From positions 434,001 to 498,000 of the forward strand of contig JAGPYM010000009.1 in assembly GCA_020736575.1 (NCBI GenBank): 64,000 nt of DNA, read 5' to 3'. Positions 34,159-43,450 of the stretch are shown in pieces; within the stretch, counting starts at the first letter, position 1; each line of letters begins with the position of its first letter. The translations under genes and the position numbers were made by a program. Under the pieces are notes generated by a model. The model did no database searches. It worked only from the letters and a program-made list of their open reading frames with translations, and had not been told where the DNA came from. This DNA is from Thelonectria olida (taxonomy: Eukaryota; Ascomycota; Sordariomycetes; Hypocreales; Nectriaceae).

Positions 34159-34791
34159 ATGAGCCAGGACGACAGCCAAGAGTCCCAGGACAGCACCATG
34201 ACGGTGATGCAGGAGGACCGTCACGAGGTGCTGTACTTTGCGTACGGGAGCAACCTATCAACGGAGCAGATGCGCCAGCGGTGTCCGTCGTCGACGCCCG
34301 TGGGGTTGGCGTACCTGCGAGGGTGGAGGTGGTTTATCAACGGGAGGGGGTATGCGAATGTTGCGCAATTGGGAGACAGCGATGACGAAGTTGAGGGAAA
34401 GGGGAAGGGGAAGGGGAAGGGAAAAGCGAAAGAAGAGAGGGAGGAGGGTGTGTATGGGTTGCTGTATCTGCTTCCTCCGCAGGACGAGGAGCGGCTGGAC
34501 GGGTATGAGGGCGTGCCGTGGGCGTACCAGAAGTTTCAGGTGGACGTCAAGTGGGCGCGCAAGAACAGCAGCGACGAAGAGGAAGAGGAAGAGGATGCAT
34601 ATGAGGATGAGGATGAGGAGCCGTTGAGGGCGTTGATCTACGTGGATGGGGAGAGGGTTGAGGAGGGGCCGCCACGGGAGGAGTATGTGGATAGGATGGA
34701 GAAAGGAATCGAGGACGGGGTTGAGAACTGGGGACTGGATGAGGAGTATGCGGACAAGGTTATGAGGAAGTTTTGGAGGGATGAGTATTAA
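34159..34791 (+). CDS. Gamma-glutamylcyclotransferase-like (AIG2/GGCT fold) protein
   Basis: A single exon encodes 210 residues. LYFAYGSNLSTEQMRQRCP is the substrate-loop signature of the GGCT/AIG2 fold. It is followed by VYGLLYLLPPQDEERLDGYEG, which supplies the usual acidic residue region and the conserved EG. The family cleaves gamma-glutamyl amines or peptides to 5-oxoproline, and the true substrate here is unknown. Two low-complexity insertions interrupt the fold: a Lys/Gly run (KGKGKGKGKAK, from a purine-only microsatellite around 34399-34430) and an acidic run (SSDEEEEEEDAYEDEDEE). Both sit where surface loops are expected. The start is in A-rich context (AAGAATGAG). Cytosolic location is likely. 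Confidence 0.82.
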   Translation: MSQDDSQESQDSTMTVMQEDRHEVLYFAYGSNLSTEQMRQRCPSSTPVGLAYLRGWRWFINGRGYANVAQLGDSDDEVEGKGKGKGKGKAKEEREEGVYGLLYLLPPQDEERLDGYEGVPWAYQKFQVDVKWARKNSSDEEEEEEDAYEDEDEEPLRALIYVDGERVEEGPPREEYVDRMEKGIEDGVENWGLDEEYADKVMRKFWRDEY

Positions 34792-35134
34792 GGGGAAGGG
34801 AGAGTGTGAGTGAGGGGGGTTATGGCTAGGAGTATCATTGGTTTGGTAGTTGGGCGCTATTGTGCGTTACAAGAGTCGACGGCTTAGTTTATGCGGAATG
34901 CTCGTTGCTGATATTTTCGATACCTTATCCAAAGAAATACAAAGCCGTCTTTGGTCAGAAAAAAAAATGACAGTGTTTCGAAACAGGCTCATGGTGGTCG
35001 TCCATCAACACGGCGGTTTTCCCGAATCACGGGCCGAGATACTCCAGGCCGGCTTAGTGGGCTTCTCCTCCAGTCGGTCCCGGTTGACCGACAACTAACA
35101 CGCAAATACAGCAACTACACGACTACCAGCGAAC

Positions 35135-36406
35135 ATGGCTTCAATGCCGTTATCCTCCCTCACAGGCAGGGCATTACGCCCCGTCCTCGGCCGTCTCGCC
35201 CCTTCAACACCATCATCACACTCCATCAAGCTTCAGCTCTCCTCCTCCTCCTCCTCCTCCTCCTCCTCCTCATCATCACCCATCACACATCGTCACTCCT
35301 CCTCCCGCAGCTTCCCCGCCATATTCGCCCGCGGCGGCACATCAAACGGCCTCGTCATAGACCGTCGCTCTCTTCCCCCCGAATCCGAATGGCACACCGT
35401 TCTCCCCTCCGCCATGGGCTCCCCCGATCCCTACGGGCGTCAGCTCGACGGCATGGGCTCTGGCATCTCTTCCACCTCCAAGATCGTCATTCTCGGGCCC
35501 CCCGCCACCCGCGACGATGTTGATGTCGACTTTACCTTTGTCCAAGCCGGCATTCGCGACGCCGTGCTGGACATGGCCGGGAACTGCGGCAACATGTCGT
35601 CGCTCGTCGGTCCCATGGCCTTCGATACCGGCATGGCAAAGAATGCCCCCGTCGAAGTCGACGAACAGGGGGACAATTGGGCGACGGTAAGGTTTCTGAA
35701 CACCAACACCAACAAGCTCATGCTGTCGCGCTTCAAGGTCGCCGGCGAGCCGTTGCGGTATTGCCACGAGGGAGACTATGTTATGGACGGCGTACCGGGC
35801 ACCGCGTCGCAAATCACCATGAGCTTCGTGGATCCCGCAGGCGCAAAGACGGGCAAGGCCCTGCCCACTGGAAACCCCGTAGACGAGCTCCAACTGCCAG
35901 ATGGCAGCACCGTCCGCGCGAGTCTGGTCGATGTCGGCAACCCGGGCGTCTTCGTCAGCACGGAAAGCCTAGGCCTCGGAGATCACATGGCACTCACACC
36001 GGCCGTTGTCGAAGCCGACGCGGCTCTCAAGGCCCGTCTCGAAGCCATCAGACGCGCGGGGGCTTCCAGAATGGGCCTCGATCCCCAGACGGAAAGCGTC
36101 CCCAAGATCGTCCTGCTCTTCCCGTCCAGCGGCTCAGCCGACATAGACATTCGCTGTCTCGCGCTGTCCATGGGCCAGGCGCACAAGGCGGTTCCGCTGA
36201 CGTTGGCTCTGTGCCTGGGAGCGGCGTCTCAGCTTCCGGGGACGATTGCGGCGGATCTGATTGCGGGCGAGGCGAAGAGCACGGTGACAATTGGGCATCC
36301 GAGCGGGACGGTTGATATTGGGACTGTGATCAAGGATGGAAAGATTGAGTCGGCGCAGTTGCTGCGGACGGCCAAGGTATTGATGACGGGCGACGTGTAC
36401 TACTAG
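35135..36406 (+). CDS. PrpF-like methylaconitate / methylitaconate isomerase family protein
   Basis: A single exon encodes 423 residues. The core resembles PrpF, a diaminopimelate-epimerase-fold isomerase acting on 2-methylaconitate-type acids in propionate breakdown: FARGGTSNGLVIDR near the start, MDGMGSG-like LDGMGSGISSTSK, and DMAGNCGNMSSLVGPMA, which carries the conserved Cys. The usual RGGTSKG motif is RGGTSNG here. The first 65 residues are Ser/Arg-rich with few acids and resemble a mitochondrial targeting sequence. They include a run of serines encoded by a TCC microsatellite (about 35239-35271). Fungal members are widespread but mostly uncharacterised, so the substrate is inferred only from the family. 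Confidence 0.82.
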   Translation: MASMPLSSLTGRALRPVLGRLAPSTPSSHSIKLQLSSSSSSSSSSSSSPITHRHSSSRSFPAIFARGGTSNGLVIDRRSLPPESEWHTVLPSAMGSPDPYGRQLDGMGSGISSTSKIVILGPPATRDDVDVDFTFVQAGIRDAVLDMAGNCGNMSSLVGPMAFDTGMAKNAPVEVDEQGDNWATVRFLNTNTNKLMLSRFKVAGEPLRYCHEGDYVMDGVPGTASQITMSFVDPAGAKTGKALPTGNPVDELQLPDGSTVRASLVDVGNPGVFVSTESLGLGDHMALTPAVVEADAALKARLEAIRRAGASRMGLDPQTESVPKIVLLFPSSGSADIDIRCLALSMGQAHKAVPLTLALCLGAASQLPGTIAADLIAGEAKSTVTIGHPSGTVDIGTVIKDGKIESAQLLRTAKVLMTGDVYY

Positions 36407-37775
36407 GACTTGCAGTGGTTGAAGAGTTTATGCACAATCAGGCTGGTGCTATCTGAGCGTGTTGGGTTTGCTCTCGAATATCTGTTGTCGAGCCAATGCC
36501 ACTTGGTATAAGAGAAGTGTCTTCAGGAGAAAATATCCCAAGGCGGGAACTACAACTCCAACAGAGCAATTCTTGACATGACTGCAGTCGCCTTAGTCCA
36601 GCTGACAGGAGAGAATCCCAGTACTCGTCTCATTGCACTGTCTCTTGCCCAGTGCCAAAGTTTGAGTTTCCCGAAGGCCTCGAAATTCGGCATCATCCGC
36701 GACTCGAAAACGTACATTGTACCGGCCCCAAGGCAGCAAAGGAACCTTTATAACGCAAAATAACTTAATCCATCAATAACCAGCGACAGGTCCCTTGTGT
36801 GTTTAACTCAGTGGTCAGCAGTGAGTTCGCTCCCACAACGGTATGTTTGCCCTCCTCCGTCTTGGTGTTCGATCCCCCACCTGACAAAGAAGAAGAGTAA
36901 CAACCACAACACCACAAAACGATCGCGAAGGCCAGAAGACTACGCAGAACAAGACGACCGACCGACCTTAAACAAGTACGTCCATGATGAAAATAAAACA
37001 ACCAGAGACGCAATGCTGACTAAGAGTAGACAAGTCGAGAAGTCCCAAAGTCCTCCGAGACAAGTCGACAACAATCAAGTCAAAGACGTCATATAAACAA
37101 AAACAACGAGGCACAGAAATACCACAATAGCAACAACAAGAGACACACCAAGAGGAGACAAGTTAGATCAAACAAGTGGAGGTCAAACACTGTCCGGTGA
37201 ACGTCTCGGGGTCACACAGGTCAAGTCAAGAAGGTCAAACAGGTCACAAACCAGAGAAGCAAGGTTGACAAGAAAGACGTGTCTGACCAAACACTGTCTG
37301 GTCAATGTCTGGTACAACATGTTAGATCAAGCATGTTGAATAAAAAAAAAACTCCCCGGTTAAAGAGTAGAGGAGCAAGGGAATAGTTGAAAGAGAGAGA
37401 AGAGAAGAAGAGAAGAAGAGAAAAAGTTGAAAAGGTAATTTTTTTTATACCTATTGGATTTGAAGAAATCGTCCACATTTGTAATCTAAAAGATGACCTT
37501 TTTTTTATACTGGTTAGATCTGAAGAATTGCACCCCTTTGCAATATGGATGATGTTGATTACATAGTCACGTGGGTCTCCAAGGTTCTTTGCTGGTGCAA
37601 TTTGCAGTCAAGGTACCTTCGGCTGACCCGTCCAATTCCGCCCTATTCCATCCCCAGGCCATCCTACACACACAACAACCACCCGGATACTAATTGAGCA
37701 GAGAGTATAAGGACTATTGAACAAAGAACTTCTCTTTGCACTCCTTGCGAGTAATAGTCTCAGCTGGGAATAACC
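36407..37775. other. Repeat-rich intergenic region
   Basis: This 1.37-kb stretch has several simple-sequence layers: A-rich DNA with many short GTCAA/CAAGTC words (about 37000-37330), a purine GA/GAA tract (about 37390-37435), and two 60-bp imperfect tandem units (37439-37558). It forms the upstream region of the EBP-like gene. No coding region is supported. Confidence 0.6.
37439..37558. repeat. Two tandem 60-bp imperfect repeats
   Basis: Unit one (37439-37498) and unit two (37499-37558) both begin with eight T then ATAC and share aligned words such as TGAAGAA at the same offset (positions 21-27 of the unit). The period is exactly 60 bp. By eye, identity is moderate, so the duplication is old or was later mutated. 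It lies about 220 bp upstream of the EBP-like start codon. Confidence 0.7.
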
Positions 37776-38751
37776 ATGGCCAGCTCCGACTCTCACCCGC
37801 ACGCGGCCCTCGCCCATCCGTACTACCCTCTCAACCTACACATGCCCGGCTTCGTCCCCAACGAGACGCCCGTGGTCCAATTGCTCCCCGTCTTTTCCAT
37901 AGTCATTGGGTCTGTCGTTGGCATAGCATTGAGACTGTCCTTTACGAGCAAGCTTGCTCTTCGGCCTATTGACCACTTTGCCGCTGCTTGGTTTGCCATG
38001 TGTAAGCTGGCCCCCAATGCTACGTGTATGTATGCCGTGCATCCTGCCTGACTTACTTGGGGCGTCGTGTGCGTAGGTGGGTTCCTTCATGTGGCATTCG
38101 AAGGTGAGTCTTTCTCCGTCCTTCTCTGAGAATCCTCCCCTGACAGTAGTCCTTCAAGGCTACTACCTCTGCTACCGCACCCAGCTCCCCGGCATGAACA
38201 CGACATTCAGCCAGCTCTGGAAAGAATACGCCCTGTCCGATTCTCGCTACCTCACCGACGACGTCTTTACCATCAGCGTCGAGACCATCACCACTGTAAG
38301 CCCCCTCCTCTTGCCTCGATTCGTCTCCCCCCTGACTCCTCTCAGCTGGCGTGGGGTCCCCTCTCCCTGCTTACCGTCCGGGGCATCGTCTTCAACGCAC
38401 GCAGTCGGCACGTCACGCAGGTGATTGTGTGCGTGGCGCACCTGTACGGCGTCGCGCTCTACTACCTGACCAACTGGGTGGAAGGGCGCCTGTACGGCGT
38501 CGTGTACAGCCGGCCTGAGTTTCTGTATTACTGGGTTTACTACGTTGGCTTTAATGCTCCGTGGGTTGTCGTGCCTGCCGGTAGGTGATTCTTTCTTCTT
38601 TTTTTCCGCTACTCAGAAGCAGACAGGGTAATGAGTGACTGAGTGCTAACGGTGGGCTCTTCTAGTGCTGCTCTGGGATAGTTGGGGACAGATTGATAAG
38701 GCGTTTTCGGTGTTGGAAGAGAAGGATAAGAGAGAAAAGAAGGATCCATGA
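37776..38751 (+). CDS. EBP/EXPERA-domain membrane protein (sterol isomerase family)
   Basis: Five exons: 37776-38001, 38077-38103, 38147-38295, 38346-38580 and 38666-38751. Frames join to give 240 residues. The family includes emopamil-binding protein, the delta8-delta7 sterol isomerase of the ER. Supporting features are several hydrophobic spans (for example QLLPVFSIVIGSVVGIALRL), the membrane histidine/glutamate pair GFLHVAFE split by the tiny 27-nt second exon, VETITTLAWGPLSLLTV, where EBP has a conserved ESxT-like block, and the aromatic YWVYYVGFNAPWVVVPA. The tail is charged (LEEKDKREKKDP), fitting cytosolic ER retention. Fungal ergosterol isomerase is normally the unrelated Erg2, so this paralogous family may act on another sterol or lipid. 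The exon 3 acceptor is ambiguous (CAGTAG), with a one-residue difference. Confidence 0.82.
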
Positions 38752-40653
38752 GCCATTTCTAATACCTATCTGAGGGAAATGTATGCTTGAAAAGAGTCGT
38801 CGCATTCGTTGCGTTGCAGGTGGGTGATGTTCTGAACAAGCCCTCCTCAGGGGCCGCTTCCATTGCAGCACGACATGATGGGATCCCCATCCAGGGCTAC
38901 CGGCTTGAAGGAAGCAAGCCTCACTCTTCCTCAGCCGGCGATGCCTATTCTCACGTCATATTCGCCATGCCCGTCTTCCCCTGTCATCTTTGAATGCCAT
39001 GCTGGCCCGCCGTCTAGTCGCAACTCAGCCCCCGTCTGCTGAGCAAATCACCAACCCGCATCAGACCCGTCTCTTGACGTTGTATTGAAATCTAGCTTTG
39101 CCAAGCCATTCTCCTCCCTCAAAACACTTCATCTTCCGCGCGGCCCCGGAACCCTAACCCAGCAAACCCCAGAAATCAATCACCCGCCCGCCCCCTGATT
39201 GCTGCACTCGGCCCCTCATGGGATGTCACTCTCACTCATGCCATTCTCACCCGTCTTTCGCCTTGCTGATATGAGGCCAAGCCTGTCAAATTGGAGCATG
39301 TCCCCCGTTGCTCGCCTTGTTCAAAGATGACCATTACGGACGACTCGGGAGCGGAGGGATGATGAATCTGGCGTGACAAGCCGTCCATCACGGATCACTC
39401 TATGCCTTATTCCCTGTCCCCTCTTTTCCGCCTCACCCAAGCTGAAAGCCTCCGTCTTCTAGTTAGGGGTCTGTCTACGTTGGTTCACCGGGTATGTTGC
39501 AGAAGGCAAAGGAGCACGCAACTCATCCGTCATTCATGCCTCCTGATGTGACTATGGCATCACACACACGCAACGAGGGAACGAAGCTCCGGACCCGAGA
39601 CATTGGTGCTCGATAATGTAACACATATACACCTAATAATGCAGCTAGCCTCGACTTCCATCCTTACGACTGGGCGGCTATTTACAGAATATACATTGTT
39701 CCTATGCTGGTGCTTAACGAACCGCCTACTATATGTGTATACATGAACACAGACTGTATTTGCATATACGAGAAGCCATGACTGGTTTCACAACTTGGGG
39801 GCGCGGGGGGTTCTTTGCACATTCAATTCCTCCAAGTATCCTTCTGTTTCATCGTCTTCTTCCTCTTCAATGTGTGTGACCAGACCAGATAGTTGCTTCG
39901 TCCACATGTTTGCATCCTTGTCCGCTTGCCCCCCCCCCTGCTCGGCTAGGAACCCTTGAGAAGCCGCCACCAATGCAACGTCATGCAGCAACCATTTGCA
40001 GATTGCGTTCCATCCAAACATTTCCGACGACCGCCTTGCCTGTCTCGTCTCAGAATGGCCATTTCTGTGCAAGGAGATACACAGCTTGGTTTGCATGGAA
40101 TGGCTCACCGAACTGGTTACCTACATTCCCAGACGTAACTAGAGTTACCTCGTGACGCCGTTCAACCCTTTTTGGTTCCTTCTCAACAAAAGTCTGTCAA
40201 TGTGAGGAGTCTGTCTAACTAATTTAAGCAATGACATGTCGTTGTTCTGCAGATGCGGAGAAGTTGGGACAAAGGTGAGGCGGGCTTACAGTTGAGCTTC
40301 TAGAACGGCTTGGCTAATCTTCCTACTTCCAAGAAGGGAAGAGTCTGCCAGAGTGGCCTGCAGACACCCTAAGAAGGCAATAGTTCTTCCTAGGTGGTAA
40401 CACTATTCATGAAGACGAGTTCGGATTGAGTGAGAGTCGTATGCTATTGAGTCCCATTGACAATCCACCCCGCAAGTAATATATCTCGAATCAACCGTAT
40501 CCCAGATGCGAAGCTCAGAAGAATGCCCAGAACTACCTAAATATGCTAAAAAGAAAAGTCCTTATCCCAACAAGTGTACACCAGTTCCGTCTTTCCAAAG
40601 AGGCGCCCATACCGTAAACCCCAAATCGTAAATCATGGCTTTTCTCTTCAAGC
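38752..40653. other. Intergenic region
   Basis: This 1.9-kb stretch lies between the EBP-like gene and the 3' end of the proline-rich gene. The only candidate is a 106-codon frame at 39788-40108 (-), with an acidic C-terminal part (THIEEEEDDETEGYLEEL) and no known domain. I consider it unproven. No repeats or RNA genes were seen. Confidence 0.5.
39788..40108 (-). CDS. Doubtful ORF, 106 residues
   Basis: An intronless frame encodes a mixed-composition protein: GWNAICKWLLHDVALVAASQ forms a plausible amphipathic helix and the following part is acidic (IEEEEDDETEGYLEELN). No family is recognised. The opposite strand is also open in parts, and the frame is only slightly longer than expected by chance. 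It is listed because of the helical and acidic composition, not because of homology. Confidence 0.2.
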   Translation of the reverse strand: MSHSMQTKLCISLHRNGHSETRQARRSSEMFGWNAICKWLLHDVALVAASQGFLAEQGGGQADKDANMWTKQLSGLVTHIEEEEDDETEGYLEELNVQRTPRAPKL

Positions 40654-41945
40654 TTACCCGTCGTTGGAGATAACACTCTCCTCGTCGCTATCGCCCTCGT
40701 CGCTTTCGGCATGTGCTCGCGGCGACGGCCCCATGCTCGCAACCTCAATCTCAAACTTGGGAATGTCCCCCGAGGACAAGTTGCGGAACAAGGCCATCAA
40801 GTTATTGCCAAACCCTGGCATGGCAAATTCGTACACATCCTCGCCGAGTGTCACGCTGCGGATTATTGTAGTAAACGGACCCGGCGGCGGTGGAGGCCGA
40901 GGAGGAGACCCTTGAGATGGAGGAGGATGATTCACAAATCCGCTGGGTCGGAAGCGAATTTCTGTCATGGCTAGGTTTCGCAGCGCCTCTCCGGTAGGTG
41001 CAGTTTGCACGGCAATGTTCTTGCGGCCGCGGCCGACCCAATTGATGCTCAGCAGTGCCGGCATGCGCCCTGGCATGGACAACGGCATGTACCCCGGTGG
41101 AGGAGGCACAACGGCAGTAGGCTGTCGCATCGGTGGTGGCAGCGGTGGCAGCGGCGAGAGTGTGCGTAGACCTGGAGGAGGCAGCGGCCGAACAGGCAGC
41201 GGTGACGGGAGAGGGGGTTGCTGGGTCTTCGACCATCCCGGAGGCGGTTGGAGGGTTGCAACTCGGTGAGTGGTCGGCGGCGGCGGTGGACACGCAAGAG
41301 AGACGGCGGGCTTGCAACGACGAGGCGAACAAGTCCCAGGTCGTGCATTTGCATGCTGCTGCTCTGACACGTCTGCGCCGTCGTCGCTGTTGTCTGAGGG
41401 CGCCATGATGCTTCTCCTGCTCACCGCCTCTGCAGCCACACGGCGTCGACTACAACGCTGGGTTCCCCGCCTGTTCGCGCGTGCAGCCAGCGAGCGGTCC
41501 GAGTCGGAGGCATGCTCGTCGCTCTCGCTGCACAAGTCGTCGTCGTTGAAGGCAATGACAACAGAACCCTTCCCTTCGTCGACTCGACTCGGCGAGCGGA
41601 CCATGGGAGGGAAGCCGAAGCCGTTGTTGTCCTGGGTGAAGCGATGCAGGGCCTGGGCACTCTTGACGTGCAGCTGTTGCAGGGCGTTTTGCACATCCCC
41701 CGCAGTCTCGGTGAAGACGCCGCTGCGTGTGCCGGCGTCGGTCTTGACGAGGTGGGCGTGCCAGGACCCTGAAGGGTCGACGGTGGTGACCACGTCGAGG
41801 TTGGCGGTTTGGTCAAGGAACATTCTCGCATTTGCTATATAGACGCAGTGTTAGTATTCATCATGGCAAAGGGCAGGTAGGTAGGCAGCGGTGTACCGAG
41901 AATGCAGCTCGTGTAGTATGAACAATCACTCGGGGCTGGCGCCAT
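40654..41945 (-). CDS. Proline-rich protein of unknown function
   Basis: Two exons, 41945-41897 and 41834-40654, give 409 residues. The short first exon MAPAPSDCSYYTSCIL joins in frame to ANARMFLDQTANLDVVTTVD. I do not recognise the family. What is visible: a structured-looking N-terminus of about 95 residues ending in VVIAFNDDDLCSESDEH, a basic patch (ANRRGTQRCSRRR) that could be a nuclear signal, and long proline-rich stretches (PPPPPTTHRVATLQPPPGW, PPLPSPLPVRPLPPPG) that could bind SH3 or WW domains. A second structured C-terminal segment follows (LLSINWVGRGRKNIAVQT through TLGEDVYEFAMPGFGNNLMA), and the acidic tail is SDEGDSDEESVISND. There is no signal peptide or membrane span. The two structured ends suggest a real conserved fungal protein. 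Confidence 0.65.
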
Positions 41946-43450
41946 GGTGGACGAGGAAGAAGCACTTGTCAAGGGCCGTGGGCTCAAAAAGGACAAAGTC
42001 ATTTGCAGAAGACGATGTATATCGTATCGCTTGCTTGCTTGGTGGTCAGGAACACGCCTTGTGCAAAGACATGGAACAAGAGTGCGTGGTCTAGAAGGGA
42101 TATATCCCGATCAAGTATCATATTTTTTTTTTGTTTTTGGGGGAGGGCAGGGAAATGAACAACAGACATGATGCATGCAGGTTGATGAGCAACTGGAACC
42201 TCAGACAGATCCGAAAACGGCGAGTGGTTGGATTGGTCGAGGAAAGTGAGGCGGGAGGGACAATAGGAGGAAGGTCCGGCAAGGGAGGGTAAGGGATGTA
42301 ACCCCCAATCTGTCTCTTTCTATCTAGAGACGTATCTAGTCCGTGTATCGTGGTCAGACGGAAGGAATTGGATGGACGGTAGAAGGGTGCACGTATAACA
42401 AACATAAGTTACCATCTCATTTCATTGTTCCCTTGCCCCCTCTCCCATTCCTTTGACCAGGGACTGGGCCGGTGCTTGCAGGCTGGCCACTCTCCCTTGC
42501 TCGGTGGCAACGTCTCAAGCAAGACACACACAGGGCATCATCACGACGACAAAGAATTGGCCACCTCCCTCCTGCATGCCGTGTCGTGCCGGCCATGACT
42601 CTGCTGCTGTCCGCAATGCCTCTCTTTCATGCGGTAGGCCGCCCGGTGAGCAGCAACAACACACAGAGGTAGCTCGGAGCAACGTGTTGCAAGCAGCAGC
42701 TCCAGCAGTAGTAGCACGCCTGCTGGCATCTCGCCGTCCAAACAAAACCGAGACATCCCCTCGCCACCTAAAAAGGAGGCCCTCAATGTGCCATTCAGAG
42801 CCTACCACCCATCTTACACCGAATGACTGGGCTGCTCAGCAGCTCTTCCAGAGCCCACCAGAGCCCTTCCCACTGTTTCAAGAAACCCAAGTCGGGTATC
42901 TACTGGGGCGTCTTGGGTGAGCAACGGCCCGCAACAGCCCCAAGCAAAATGATTGGATCAGCTTGGTCCCTGCTATTCGCCCTCAACCCTCCCGTCAACC
43001 CAGCACGTTTCTTTTTCCCCTTCGTTGCCTTTCTTTGGCCCTGACAGGCTCGCGCTTAAATGGGCCGTCCAGCGTGCTGCACATTGATCGACACTGCCAA
43101 TTTCGCCCAGCCATGACAACTTCCTTGGTTGCGGATAGCTTCATTCCCACGTCATTCTTTTCGCCCACCATGGCGCCGGGATCCAAGGACGCCAAAAGGA
43201 AAAAATGGAAAAAAAATCCCGGCCACGCAAGATTCCACTATCTTAGTTCAGCTTCGCCTCGGCACTTTTCCTTGTCTCAGATGAGAGCCCGGTTGTTCCT
43301 CTTGAAACGATTGCCTACGTATTCGTAATCGATGGCATGAAAAGGACACAATCGTATATCTCAAGGGCGGCTGGTCCAAGGTACAAACCATGCCCGTCTT
43401 TTTTTTTTCTTGTTTTGTTGTCTAGTATCTCACACACTCATCCGCTGCAA
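41946..43450. other. Intergenic region
   Basis: This 1.5-kb stretch is upstream of the proline-rich gene and downstream of NUP82. Open frames at 42453-42920 and 43044-43328 have biased composition and no domain. A poly-T run lies at 42122-42133. No gene is supported. Confidence 0.5.

Noticed and set aside
36795..36895. tRNA-like string ending in GTGTTCGATCCCCCACC
   Set aside because: The acceptor, anticodon and T stems do not pair and no proper A box is present.
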